This document shows positions 1 to 9,536 of a stretch of 64,000 nt of DNA, piece by piece. A program made the position numbers and the translations under genes. The stretch comes from Acidobacteriota bacterium. Lineage in GTDB: Bacteria > Acidobacteriota > Vicinamibacteria > Fen-336. A model generated the notes under the pieces. That model was given only the letters and a program-made list of their open reading frames with translations, was not told the origin of the DNA and made no database searches. The DNA is taken from NCBI GenBank assembly GCA_003223555.1, contig QHVM01000087.1:1-64000 (forward strand). Direction: 5' to 3'. Numbering within the stretch: the stretch's first letter is position 1; the number at the start of each line of letters is the position of its first letter.

Positions 1-448
1 TGCGGATGGCCAGCGGCAGCTTGCCCACCGCGTTCTGGTCCATCACGGCGCCGAGGGCGGCCTGGTCGGTGCTGAGCAGGCGCCGCGCGGCCTCGACGGT
101 GACCGCCTCGGACATCGTGCCGACCCCGATCGTGAGGTCGAGCCGGGCTCTCTGTCCGACCTCGAGGATCACGGCGTCCACCTTCTTCTCGAAGCCCGCG
201 GCCTCCACCTCGACCAGGTACCTCCCGGGCACGAGGTTCACCGCGAGGTAGGCCCCCTCCGCGTTCGTCTTGAGCCGGCTCGCGACGTTGGTCGCGCTGT
301 TGGTCACGGCCACGCTCGCGTTCGGGACGACGGCTCCCGTCTGGTCGCGCACGACGCCGCTGAGCGTGGCTCGATCCACCTGGGCGTGGGCGAGGGTCGC
401 CACGCCGGCCAGGGCCAGAACGCCGATCAGGGTCAAGGCTCGCTTCAT
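1..448 (-). CDS. TonB-dependent receptor-like protein, N-terminal carboxypeptidase-regulatory-like domain (partial, runs off window)
   Basis: Reverse-strand translation MKRALTLIGVLALAGVATLAHAQVDRATLSGVVRDQTGAVVPNASVAVTNSATNVASRLKTNAEGAYLAVNLVPGRYLVEVEAAGF..., typical signal peptide plus CarboxypepD_reg-like repeat. Confidence 0.8.
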   Translation of the reverse strand, partial: MKRALTLIGVLALAGVATLAHAQVDRATLSGVVRDQTGAVVPNASVAVTNSATNVASRLKTNAEGAYLAVNLVPGRYLVEVEAAGFEKKVDAVILEVGQRARLDLTIGVGTMSEAVTVEAARRLLSTDQAALGAVMDQNAVGKLPLAIR

Positions 449-690
449 TGCTCGCTCCTATTAGCTCCGGGCCGGCCGAAGGCTAGCGACGCGCCCGTGA
501 CGGACCGTGACGCAGGCAAGACCTCGGGTGGGCGGTCATCGCTTTCGATCGAGGGGGAGGACACCCGGGGACCTGACGATGGCGCGACGCTACTCGCCCC
601 GGCCGTCACTTGTCAACTGCCCCTTGGCCGTCAATCCAAACGAGTGGATTCGAGCCCGGGGGCGGAAATGGCGCTTCTACGAGAGAGCGG

Positions 691-2394
691 TCAGGTCAGG
701 AGCAGGTCGAGCATCCGTTTGCACAGCACGTATGCCTTCTCCGCCTGCTCCTTGGAGAACGGACCGCTCGGATGGGCCGCCGCGTTCCGCACCTCCCTGA
801 GACCTTTGAAGCTCGGCGACTGACGCACGAGATCCGGATGCTTCCCTACCATCCACGTGCGGAACTCGCTCGAAATGCCCGGGAGCCTGGTGCTCAGCTC
901 GTGCAGCATTGCTCCAAGGCTCAGAACGAGTCCCTCATCGGCAACGAACCTTGCGAGCTGGTTCTTCGAGTCACTGAGTCCCGCCTTAGCCAACGCGATC
1001 TTCTCTGGTGACTTTCGCACGGTGTCTCTGAACGGCAGGAACACTCGCCCTTTGAGCTCTGCCTCGACCGCCTTCGCAAAGGCCATGGCCGCGCTCTTGT
1101 AAAAGTTCGACCGAAACTCAGCGGGCTCACGCAGCCAGCAGAGGCTCCAGCAGCCGAAGAGCCAGTCGGTCGCACTCCCAGGGCCCAGTCTCACGAAGGC
1201 CGGCCACTGCAGTTGTAGGATGGACCTTATCGGTTCGCTCAGCTCCGGATGCGAGCTGAGGTACTTGCCGAGCACTTGATCAAGGTTGCGCGCTGTCACC
1301 GCGACTCCCCCGAGCGCAAGGGCGATCGACACGCGGATGTCTTCCCCCAAATTCGGGTCATTCTCGACCTCGTGACGGAGGCTCTCATATGCGGCGCGGT
1401 AGTCAGCCTCCGGCGGCGCGGTCTGCAGCTTCGCCAGCTCTAACCAGACACCGCGTGCCTTCGGGAACTCGTTGAGCCAGTTCGTAAGCATCGTCTTCGC
1501 CTTGGCGGTGTCACCAGCCTTTGCAAGCGATTCGGCGGTGCTGCTATAGAGCCACTCCTTGAGGAGCGGATCGGCGAAGCCGAGGCTGCTCTCGATCAGG
1601 GACTCGTAGTGCCGCGCGGCTCTCTGGTATTCGCCCAGCACGAAACAGCAACCAGCGAGCACGGCGCGATGCACCGGGCCAAACATCGAGGAGGCCTTTG
1701 CCAACGCCTGCTCCATCTCATGAGCTGCATCCTGCAGCCTCTCACGCCGAGTATCCGGGATCTCCGACAGCGTACTTAGGCCCCGAAGAAGTGTGCGTAG
1801 TCTGTCCTCCAATGGCAGCTCGTCGAAGAGCGTAGGCACCCACCAATCCAGGCCGCCGCTCTTGCCCTTGCGGGGCTTACCTTCCGCACAGGCAACGCGA
1901 AAATGGAACTGCCCGAGGAGGCCTCGAGCCTCGGCATCGGCGAAGTGGGCGACCGCCTGCAGCCGTCCATAGAGCTGTTTCGCGCGGGACCAGTCTGCCA
2001 GCGCGCAAGAGTTCACGATTTCCCAGCGGGCGCGCTTGGGATCGTGGATTGCCGCGACGTCTGAAAGCGTCACGAAGGCCGCGAGATCCGCCTGAAATCG
2101 CGCCAGGCAAGCTTCGAAGTCGAAGCCGTGCTCTACCTCTACAACATCGTCGTCATCATCGTCGTCGTACCAGTGGACAAGCCGGTAGAGGAAATTGAGG
2201 ATAACGAATCGCACGGCGATATCATCCGGGTTGGTGACGGTGTAGCTCCGCAGCAGGGTTGCCCCGCTATCCTCGGAGGCCCACGCCTCCGACAGCGCCC
2301 GATCCATGTCGATCTCAGTGCTATCGATGAGGGGGTAGTCGGTTCTCTGAAGCAGATTCCGGCGGGCCCAATCGACCCACGCCTCGATGTCCAT
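691..2394 (-). CDS. Large TPR-like helical protein with C-terminal HEPN-like RNxxxH motif
   Basis: 567 aa ORF; helical TPR-like middle (GEYQRAARHYESLIESS..., AESLAKAGDTAKAKTML); C-terminus LREVRNAAAHPSGPFSKEQAEKAYVLCKRMLDLLLT carries RNAAAH; start 14 nt after the stop of the upstream PIN-like gene. Confidence 0.65.
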   Translation of the reverse strand: MDIEAWVDWARRNLLQRTDYPLIDSTEIDMDRALSEAWASEDSGATLLRSYTVTNPDDIAVRFVILNFLYRLVHWYDDDDDDDVVEVEHGFDFEACLARFQADLAAFVTLSDVAAIHDPKRARWEIVNSCALADWSRAKQLYGRLQAVAHFADAEARGLLGQFHFRVACAEGKPRKGKSGGLDWWVPTLFDELPLEDRLRTLLRGLSTLSEIPDTRRERLQDAAHEMEQALAKASSMFGPVHRAVLAGCCFVLGEYQRAARHYESLIESSLGFADPLLKEWLYSSTAESLAKAGDTAKAKTMLTNWLNEFPKARGVWLELAKLQTAPPEADYRAAYESLRHEVENDPNLGEDIRVSIALALGGVAVTARNLDQVLGKYLSSHPELSEPIRSILQLQWPAFVRLGPGSATDWLFGCWSLCWLREPAEFRSNFYKSAAMAFAKAVEAELKGRVFLPFRDTVRKSPEKIALAKAGLSDSKNQLARFVADEGLVLSLGAMLHELSTRLPGISSEFRTWMVGKHPDLVRQSPSFKGLREVRNAAAHPSGPFSKEQAEKAYVLCKRMLDLLLT

Positions 2395-2407
2395 CGAAGC
2401 TCCGGGT

Positions 2408-2725
2408 CTATGGTCCCACGCGAGTGACTCGACCTGGCTTGAGCCGTCGAATGAGCTCTCGCACGCGCGGCATGAGGGGACGGAGTACTTCCAAGCGATT
2501 GCTCGGCGCCTTCAGGATGATGACAGCCAGGCGAGAGGGCGGTCGCCGATGGAGGGAGATCGCGGCATCGACGGTCAGGAAGACGTCAAACAGTCCCGCG
2601 GCGAGATCGAGGAGCTCGCTGTTCTTCTTCCCGGCCCAGCCGGCCTCGGGTACGGTTCGTGTCTCGTGGCCCGATAGCTCCGCCTTCAGTTTGCGCGGTA
2701 GGCATTCATCGAGCAGCACGCGCAT
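2408..2725 (-). CDS. DUF5615 family PIN-like protein (putative toxin/RNase)
   Basis: MRVLLDECLPRKLKAELSGHETRTVPEAGWAGKKNSELLDLAAGLFDVFLTVD...; N-terminal DE and the later acidic position match the DUF5615 pattern; overlaps upstream DUF433 gene. Confidence 0.8.
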   Translation of the reverse strand: MRVLLDECLPRKLKAELSGHETRTVPEAGWAGKKNSELLDLAAGLFDVFLTVDAAISLHRRPPSRLAVIILKAPSNRLEVLRPLMPRVRELIRRLKPGRVTRVGP

Positions 2726-2933
2726 CGGCGAGCAACGTCTTCTTCGCGTGCTCCAGGACGGCGATCGCCTGCTGACGACTCACGGTCGGAAAGTCCTCCA
2801 GAAACTCCGTAAGCGACTGTCCCGCTTGTAGATAGTCGAGGAGCGTTTGGACGGGGACGCGGGTACCGGCGAAGACGGGAGTGCCGCCGAGCACTTCGCG
2901 GGAGCGCCGGATCACGGGCTTGGGGTTCGGCAT
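2706..2933 (-). CDS. DUF433 domain-containing protein (putative antitoxin)
   Basis: MPNPKPVIRRSREVLGGTPVFAGTRVPVQTLLDYLQAGQSLTEFLEDFPTVSRQQAIAVLEHA, classic DUF433 GTPVFAGTRVPV motif. Confidence 0.88.
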   Translation of the reverse strand: MPNPKPVIRRSREVLGGTPVFAGTRVPVQTLLDYLQAGQSLTEFLEDFPTVSRQQAIAVLEHAKKTLLADARAAR

Positions 2934-2997
2934 GATGATTGGCCTGCGAATGAGAGTATAACGCGGCAACTAGGGTGACGACGACCAGCGCCAGGCG

Positions 2998-4092
2998 TCA
3001 ATCGATGCGACGGCCGGTGGCGGCGTCGAAGTAGAGGACCCGGTCCGTGGTCACCGAGAAGAACAGCGTGCCGCCCGGCTGGGCGGGCAGGTCGGCCGGG
3101 CCGCGGGCCACCACCCGGACGCCTTGCGCGTCGAGGACCACGATCGTCTCGTTGCCCATCGGCTCCACCACGACCACCCGCGCCGTGCCGCGGCCGGCCC
3201 CGGGGGTGGGGGAGAGAGCGACGTCTTCGGGGCGCACGCCCACTTCGAAGCCGCCCGCGCCGGCGAGCGCGGCGCGGCGGGGCGGGGCGACCGCCAGCTC
3301 CCCCCCCGCGGCGCGCACGAGGCCGTCGCCGGCGAGCGTCCCCGGCCACAGATTCATGGCCGGGCTGCCGAGGAACGTGGCCACGAAGCGGTTGGCCGGC
3401 CGCCGGTACAGCTCGAGCGGCGAGCCGACCTGCTCCAGCGTCCCCTGCCTCAGCACCGCCACCCGCGTGCCCATGGTCATGGCTTCGCCCTGGTCATGGG
3501 TCACGTAGAGGGTGGTGGTGCCCAGCTCGTGCTGGAGCCGCTTCAGCTCCCCGCGGGTCTGGACCCGGAGCTGGGCGTCGAGGTTCGAGAGCGGCTCGTC
3601 CATGAGGTACACGCCGGGGTTGCGGACGATCGCCCGCGCCAGCGCCACCCTCTGCTGCTGCCCGCCCGAGAGCTGGGCCGGCTTCCGGTCGAGCAGCGCC
3701 TCCAGCTCCAGACGCCGGGCGGCCTCCTTCACCCGGGTGGCGATATCCGCCTCGGGCACGCGGCGCGCCCGGAGCGGGAAGGCGACGTTGTCGAAGACGC
3801 TGAAGTGCGGGTAGAGCGCGTAGTTCTGGAAGACCATCGCCACGTCCCGCTCCGCGGGCGGCAGGTCGTTGATGCGGCGGTCGCTGATGTACAGGCTGCC
3901 CTCGTCGGGCGATTCCAGGCCGGCCAGCAGGCGCAGCAGCGTCGTCTTGCCGCACCCGGATGGGCCGAGGAGCACGACACACTCGCCCGGCTCCACGTCG
4001 AGGTCGATGGCCCGCAGCGCGAGGTGGGCGCCGAAGCGCTTGCCGACCTTCTCGAGGCGGACGCGCGCCGGTGCCGGCCCGCCGGCCTTCAC
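2998..4092 (-). CDS. ABC transporter ATP-binding protein, UgpC/MalK type with TOBE-like C-terminus
   Basis: Walker A GPSGCGKTTLLRLLAG, signature LSGGQQQRVALARAIVR, Walker B VYLMDEPLSNLDA; GTG start at 4092 in GTGA overlap with upstream gene. Confidence 0.92.
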   Translation of the reverse strand: MKAGGPAPARVRLEKVGKRFGAHLALRAIDLDVEPGECVVLLGPSGCGKTTLLRLLAGLESPDEGSLYISDRRINDLPPAERDVAMVFQNYALYPHFSVFDNVAFPLRARRVPEADIATRVKEAARRLELEALLDRKPAQLSGGQQQRVALARAIVRNPGVYLMDEPLSNLDAQLRVQTRGELKRLQHELGTTTLYVTHDQGEAMTMGTRVAVLRQGTLEQVGSPLELYRRPANRFVATFLGSPAMNLWPGTLAGDGLVRAAGGELAVAPPRRAALAGAGGFEVGVRPEDVALSPTPGAGRGTARVVVVEPMGNETIVVLDAQGVRVVARGPADLPAQPGGTLFFSVTTDRVLYFDAATGRRID

Positions 4093-4730
4093 TTGCGGAG
4101 GAGCTTGAACGCGTGGTTCCAGGTGCCCGCCCGCGCCCCGTACACGACCCACGCCATGCACATCGGCTCCAGGTAGCGGGACGACTCTATGGGTCCGAGG
4201 TCGGCCGTTCCCCAGCCGAAGTCGGAGAGGATGGCCGCGACCTGCTTCTTCGCGTCGTCGTCATTGCCGCAGATGAACATGTCCGGCGGGCCTCCCGGGA
4301 AGCGGGGACGGAACATGTGGGCGTTCCCCACGGTGTTGAACGCCTTCACGACGCGGGCGCCGGGCAGGAGCCGCTGCACCCGCTCGCCCCCCGAGTCGGT
4401 GTGGCCGACGGCGAGCTGGGGCGCCCCGCCGCTGAAGTCGAGCGGGTTGGTCGCGTCGATGACCACCTTGCCCCGCAGGGTCTGCGGCCCCGCGGCCTTC
4501 AGGGCGCTCTCGTTGGCGGAGCCGAGGGTGGCGAGCACGACCAGCTCGCCGTGGGAGGCGGCCTCGGCGAAGGTCCCGGCCGACGCCTTCCCCCCCGCCT
4601 CCTTCGCCCACCCGACCGCCTTGTCGTTGCCCGCGCTGCGCGAGCCCATCTTCACCTCGTGGCCGAGGACGATGAACCCCCTGCCCAGCGCCTGTCCGAC
4701 GTCGCCCGTGCCCAGGATCCCGATCCGCAT
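4089..4730 (-). CDS. NADPH-dependent F420 reductase / NAD(P)-binding oxidoreductase
   Basis: MRIGILGTGDVGQALGRGFIVLGHEVKMGSRSAGNDKA... Rossmann GxGxxG; VVIDATNPLDFSGG and VVKAFNTVGNAHM motifs of the F420-dependent NADP oxidoreductase family. Confidence 0.85.
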   Translation of the reverse strand: MRIGILGTGDVGQALGRGFIVLGHEVKMGSRSAGNDKAVGWAKEAGGKASAGTFAEAASHGELVVLATLGSANESALKAAGPQTLRGKVVIDATNPLDFSGGAPQLAVGHTDSGGERVQRLLPGARVVKAFNTVGNAHMFRPRFPGGPPDMFICGNDDDAKKQVAAILSDFGWGTADLGPIESSRYLEPMCMAWVVYGARAGTWNHAFKLLRK

Positions 4731-4779
4731 GACTCCCTCCCGTGCGCCCCCATCGCGGTTATACTCCGCGTCCGAACTC

Positions 4780-6297
4780 ATGGCCACCCCGACGGCTCCG
4801 CTGCTCGAAGTCCAGGGCATCACCAAGCGCTTCGGCGGGCAACCCGCCTTGCAGGACGTGACGATGGGGCTCGCCACCGGCGAGGTCCACGCGGTGGCGG
4901 GGGAGAACGGCGCCGGGAAGTCGACCCTGATGGCGATCCTCTCCGGCGCCCTGCGACCCGATGCGGGCGCACTGCTCTGGGAAGGGCGGCCGGTGGCCTT
5001 CGGCGACGTGCGCGCCGCCCAGGCCCTCGGCATCAGCATGGTCCACCAGGAGCCGCAGCTCGTGGCCAGCCTCAGTGTCGCGGAGAACGTCGGCCTGGGA
5101 CGGCTGCCCTCCCGGCTGGGGCCGCTGCGCGTGGTAGACCGGGGCCGGCTGCGCGGGCAGGCCCTCCAGGCCCTCCGGCTCGTGCGCGCCGAGCTGTCGC
5201 CCGAGCGCCGCGTCGACACCCTCGGCGTGGCGGAGCGGCAGCTGGTGGCGATCGCGCGCGCCCTCCACGTCGGGGCGCGGCTCATCATCCTCGACGAGCC
5301 GACCTCGTCGCTCTCCGCGGCGGAGACCGAATCGCTCTTCGCCACCCTGGGGGCGCTGCGGCAGCGGGGCACCGCCATCGTCTACATCTCGCATCGGCTG
5401 GAGGAGCTGCGCGCGCTGGCCGACCGTGTCACCGTGCTGCGGGACGGGCGCGTCGTCACCACCGTGCCCGTCGCGGAGACGAGCAACGACGCCCTCATCC
5501 TCGCCATGTCGGGACGGGAGCTGGCCGCGGTGGACGCGGCCCGCGACGAGCGGCCGGCGGGCGACGTCGTGCTGGAGGTGCGCGGCCTGACCCGCCGCGG
5601 CCGGCTGCACGAGGTCTCCCTCGAGGTCCGCGCGGGAGAGATCGTGGGCCTGGCCGGCCTGGTGGGGGCCGGCCGCTCGCGGGCGCTGCGCACCGTGTTC
5701 GGAGCCGACCGGGCCGACCGGGGTGAGGTGAGGGTCCTCGGCGCCGGCGGGAGCGGGCGCCGCGTGGGCACGCTGCGGGAGGCGATCGCGGCCGGCGTCG
5801 GCCTGGTGCCCGAGGACCGGCGCTCGCTCGGCCTCGTGATGACCGCCTCGGTGGCCGAGAACATCGGCCTCGTCACGCCGCCGGGCACCCGGCGGCTCGG
5901 TCTGCTGCGCCGGCGGGCGCTGCGCGAGGTCGCGCGCCGGGCGGTGGAAGCGCTGCGCATCAAGACGCGCGGGCTCGACGCCCCGGTGCGGACGCTCTCG
6001 GGCGGCAACCAGCAGAAGTGCGTGCTCGGGCGCTGGGTGGGGCCGGAGTCCCGGGTGCTGCTGCTCGACGAGCCGACGCGCGGGGTCGACGTCTCGGCCA
6101 AGGCCGAGATCCACCGCCACCTGCGGGAGCTGGCCGGCCGCGGCCTGGCCATCCTGGTCTCGTCTTCCGAGCTGCCGGAGCTGCTCGCGCTCTGCGACCG
6201 GATCGTGGTCATGCGCCAGGGCCGGGTCGTCGGCGAGCTGCCGCGGGCCCGGGCCAGCGCGCCCGAGCTTGTGCGGCTGGCCACGGGGACGCGGTGA
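4780..6297 (+). CDS. Sugar ABC transporter ATP-binding protein (RbsA/MglA-like, two ABC domains)
   Basis: MATPTAPLLEVQGITKRFGGQPALQDVTMGLATGEVHAVAGENGAGKSTLMAILSG...; second domain LSGGNQQKCVLGRWVGPESRVLLLDEPTRGVDVSAKAEI. Confidence 0.94.
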   Translation: MATPTAPLLEVQGITKRFGGQPALQDVTMGLATGEVHAVAGENGAGKSTLMAILSGALRPDAGALLWEGRPVAFGDVRAAQALGISMVHQEPQLVASLSVAENVGLGRLPSRLGPLRVVDRGRLRGQALQALRLVRAELSPERRVDTLGVAERQLVAIARALHVGARLIILDEPTSSLSAAETESLFATLGALRQRGTAIVYISHRLEELRALADRVTVLRDGRVVTTVPVAETSNDALILAMSGRELAAVDAARDERPAGDVVLEVRGLTRRGRLHEVSLEVRAGEIVGLAGLVGAGRSRALRTVFGADRADRGEVRVLGAGGSGRRVGTLREAIAAGVGLVPEDRRSLGLVMTASVAENIGLVTPPGTRRLGLLRRRALREVARRAVEALRIKTRGLDAPVRTLSGGNQQKCVLGRWVGPESRVLLLDEPTRGVDVSAKAEIHRHLRELAGRGLAILVSSSELPELLALCDRIVVMRQGRVVGELPRARASAPELVRLATGTR

Positions 6298-7271
6298 GCG
6301 AGGCGGCCACCCTGCCGGCGCCGGCGGTCGCGCGGGCCACCTGGTGGCAGCGCGTGGGGCCGCTGCTCGGCCTGGCCCTGCTCTGCGTCGTGCTCGCCGT
6401 CGCTTCGCCGCATTTCCTCACCGTCGACAACCTGCTGAACGTCCTGCGGCAGTCGGCGATCAACGCGATCCTGGCCCTCGGCCAGCTGGTGGTCATCGTC
6501 ACCGCCGGCATCGACCTCTCCATCGGCTCCATCGTGGGGCTCACCATCGTGCTCCTGGCGATGATGATGCGCGGCGGGATGGCGTCCGCCCTCGCCTGCG
6601 TGCTCACGGTGGCGGCGGGGGCGGCGGTGGGCCTCGGCAACGGCCTGCTGCTGACCCGCCTGAAGCTGCCCCATCCCTTCATCTCCACGCTGGGCACGAT
6701 GAACGTCGCCCGTGGCGCGGCGCTGCTGCTCGCGGCGGGCGTGCCCATCAGCGGCCTGCCGAGCGGCTTCCGGGAGACCGTGGCCGGCTCGGCCTTCGGC
6801 ATCCCGTCGCCGGTCGTGGTCGCGGGCGCGCTCTACCTGGTCGGCCACCTCTTCCTCACCCGGACCGTCTGGGGTCGCGACCTCTACGCGATCGGCGGCA
6901 ACCGCGAGGCGGCCCGCCTGTGCGGCATCCCCGTGGACCGCCGGCTCAACCTGGCCTACGCGCTGTCGGGCGGCGCGGCCGGGCTGGCCGCCGTCGTCCT
7001 GGCCGCCCGCATGAACTCCGGCTTCCCCCTCGCCGGCACGGGAGCGGAGCTGGACGCGATCGCGGCGGTGATCGTCGGCGGGGCGAGCTTCTTCGGCGGC
7101 GTGGGGACGGCCGGCGGGACGCTCATCGGCGCCCTCATCATCGGCTTCCTGCGCAACGGGCTGAACCTGCTCGACGTGTCGGCCTACTGGCAGATGATCG
7201 TCATCGGCGCGGTGATCGTGGCCGCGGTCTGCATCGACGTGCTGCGCCAGCGTGTGGGCAGGGAAGCATGA
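6294..7271 (+). CDS. Sugar ABC transporter permease (RbsC-like)
   Basis: GTG start overlapping upstream stop; AILALGQLVVIVTAGIDLSIGSIVGL and AIGGNREAARLCGIPV motifs of the CUT2 permease family. Confidence 0.93.
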   Translation: MSEAATLPAPAVARATWWQRVGPLLGLALLCVVLAVASPHFLTVDNLLNVLRQSAINAILALGQLVVIVTAGIDLSIGSIVGLTIVLLAMMMRGGMASALACVLTVAAGAAVGLGNGLLLTRLKLPHPFISTLGTMNVARGAALLLAAGVPISGLPSGFRETVAGSAFGIPSPVVVAGALYLVGHLFLTRTVWGRDLYAIGGNREAARLCGIPVDRRLNLAYALSGGAAGLAAVVLAARMNSGFPLAGTGAELDAIAAVIVGGASFFGGVGTAGGTLIGALIIGFLRNGLNLLDVSAYWQMIVIGAVIVAAVCIDVLRQRVGREA

Positions 7272-8191
7272 GCCGGCGGCCGGCCGCTTTGGCGCTCGCG
7301 GGCGCGCTGGCCGCGGCGGCGTGCCACCGGGGCCCCGAGGAGACCACGGTCGCGCTCGTCACCAAGGCCATGGACAGCGAGTTCTGGCTGATGGTGGCCG
7401 AGGGGGCCCGGACCGCGGCCGCCGCTCACCCCGGCGTGCGCCTCACGATCGTGGCCCCCGACCGGGAGATCAACGTCGACCAGCAGGTGTCGATCCTCGA
7501 GGACCAGGTCCGGCGAGGGGTGAAGGCCCTCGTCGTCTCGCCCGCCGGCTCGGCCCAGGTGATGTCGGCCCTCGAGCTGGCCTCCTCGCGCGGCATCCCG
7601 GTCGTGCTGATCGACACCGACGCGCCGTTCGCGAAGAAGGTCACCTACATCGGCACCGACAACCGCCGCGGCGGCCAGTTGGCGGCCAAGTGCCTCGTCG
7701 ACAAGCTGGGCGGCCGGGGCGACGTGGCCCTCATCAGTGGCGTGCCCGGCAACGAGTCGCAGGATGCGCGGGCCAAGGGCTTCGTGGACGCGGTGGCCGA
7801 GGTGCCGGGCATGAGGCTCGTGGCCCAGCAGCCGGCCAACAGCGAGCGCTCGCTCGGCCTCACGGTCATGGAGAACATCCTCACCGCCCACCCCGAGGTG
7901 AGAGGCGTCTTCGCCACCAACGACCAGATGGCCCTCGGGGCCATGGAGGCGCTCGACGCGCGCGGCCTGCGGGGCAAGGTGGCCATCGTCGGCTTCGACG
8001 CCACCAAGGAGGCCGTGCAGGCCGCGGTGGACGGCAAGCTGGCCGGGTCGGTGGCCCAGAACCCGCGGGCGATGGGCCAGCAGGGCGTGGAGGCGGCCCT
8101 GGCCGCGCTGGAGGGCCGGCCGGTCGAGAAGAGGATCGACACCGGAACCGAGCTGGTGACGAAGGACAACGCGGAGAAGTACCTCAGATGA
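7268..8191 (+). CDS. Sugar ABC transporter substrate-binding lipoprotein (RbsB-like)
   Basis: MSRRPAALALAGALAAAACHRGPEETTVALVTKAMDSEFWLMVAEG...; Peripla_BP_4-like; ATGA overlap with permease. Confidence 0.92.
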   Translation: MSRRPAALALAGALAAAACHRGPEETTVALVTKAMDSEFWLMVAEGARTAAAAHPGVRLTIVAPDREINVDQQVSILEDQVRRGVKALVVSPAGSAQVMSALELASSRGIPVVLIDTDAPFAKKVTYIGTDNRRGGQLAAKCLVDKLGGRGDVALISGVPGNESQDARAKGFVDAVAEVPGMRLVAQQPANSERSLGLTVMENILTAHPEVRGVFATNDQMALGAMEALDARGLRGKVAIVGFDATKEAVQAAVDGKLAGSVAQNPRAMGQQGVEAALAALEGRPVEKRIDTGTELVTKDNAEKYLR

Positions 8192-9507
8192 TCGCGGCCG
8201 TCGGCCTCCTGCTCCTCGCCGGCCGCCCGCTCGTCGCGGAGAAGCGCTTCCACCTCGATCGGCCCTCGGAGGTGGTGGCGACGCTCACCGCCGGCTGCGA
8301 GGCGTGCGACTGGGGACAGGAGGGGAGGGAAGCCGCGGTCCTCGTCCTCTCCCTCGACGGCAAGTACTCGCAGCATCTGTTCCTGTCCCGCGGGGACCTG
8401 CCGGTGGAGTACCCGGTCGGGCTGGGCAGCCTCGGGCCGGGTCAGCACCGGTTGGAGCTGCACGCCGACCGCGCCGCCTCGGCGCCGAAGGCCGGGAAGG
8501 TCACGATCGACGACATCCGCTTCGCCTTCACGCCCGAGGACGGCCACGACCACGCCCTGCTCGCCTTCGCCCCCATCCTCTACGCCCGGCCGAACACCGT
8601 CGGCCGCTTCACCGACCTGCCGCTCGTCATGTGGTGCGAGAGGGAGAGCACCTCCGGCGGGTCGCGCCTTCGCTACTCGGTCGTGTTCACCAACGAGGAC
8701 GGCGGCACCCCGGTCGACCGCCTCATGGCGACGTGGGGACGCGTCACGGACATCGAGTACGTGTACTCGGTGGAGCTGGACGGGACGGGCAAGGTCGTGG
8801 CCGAGGAGCTGCAGGGCAAGGACCACAAGCTGCTTCCCTTCCGCGGCCCGCACGAGGGCAGCCATCCCCTGGAATGGGTCGTCACCGACAACAACATGGT
8901 CGGCGACCACGGGGAGACCACCCAGCGGTACGCCCTCGTGCCCGAGCTCGCCGACCTCGCCGACGTCTCGCGGGAAGCGGTGATGGACGCCCACCCCTGG
9001 ACCTACCGGCTGAGCGCGCAGGAGGCGCGGCGGGAGGGCCGGGTCGCCGCCGACGCACGGCCGGGCAGCGACCGGATCCCCGACCCGCGGCGCTTCGCCA
9101 CCCTGGAGGCGTGCGGCCGGGTGGAGGACGCCGCGCTCTCCTTCGCCATCGGAGCCGAGGCCGACGGAGGCGAAACGCGGTGGTACGAGTCGGACGGGGG
9201 CTTGCCCCGGTTCCGCGTCTCCCGCAGCGGCTGCTTCCGGAGCGCGGTCGCGCTGCCGGCGGAGGCGGACGGACGGCTCGTCGCGCTCCGCCTGAGGGCG
9301 CACACGAGGCTGCCGCAGGAGGGCGAGGCCCCGCTGCCCCCGGGCACCGGCCGGGCCCGCCTGGTCCGCATCAACAAGCTCTTCCTGCTCGGGGAGGACG
9401 ACGAGCCGGCCGAGAACCTGTTCGCCTGGACGGGCGAGGCGGACCTCGCCGCCGAGGGACCGCCGCTGGAGCTGGCCCTCCGCGCGAGGCCGAAACCTGG
9501 ACCCTAG
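8188..9507 (+). CDS. Uncharacterised exported protein coupled to the ribose-type ABC operon
   Basis: 439 aa ORF with ATGA overlap to the SBP gene; N-terminal hydrophobic segment; no family recognised. Confidence 0.7.
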   Translation: MIAAVGLLLLAGRPLVAEKRFHLDRPSEVVATLTAGCEACDWGQEGREAAVLVLSLDGKYSQHLFLSRGDLPVEYPVGLGSLGPGQHRLELHADRAASAPKAGKVTIDDIRFAFTPEDGHDHALLAFAPILYARPNTVGRFTDLPLVMWCERESTSGGSRLRYSVVFTNEDGGTPVDRLMATWGRVTDIEYVYSVELDGTGKVVAEELQGKDHKLLPFRGPHEGSHPLEWVVTDNNMVGDHGETTQRYALVPELADLADVSREAVMDAHPWTYRLSAQEARREGRVAADARPGSDRIPDPRRFATLEACGRVEDAALSFAIGAEADGGETRWYESDGGLPRFRVSRSGCFRSAVALPAEADGRLVALRLRAHTRLPQEGEAPLPPGTGRARLVRINKLFLLGEDDEPAENLFAWTGEADLAAEGPPLELALRARPKPGP

Positions 9508-9536
9508 AACGACTGCAACGACAAGGAGGTAGCGCA

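Noticed and set aside
8304-9536. N-terminal extension of the glnA ORF (885-aa ORF)
   Set aside because: Out-of-frame shadow of the 8188-9507 gene; the conserved GlnA start with RBS is at 9537
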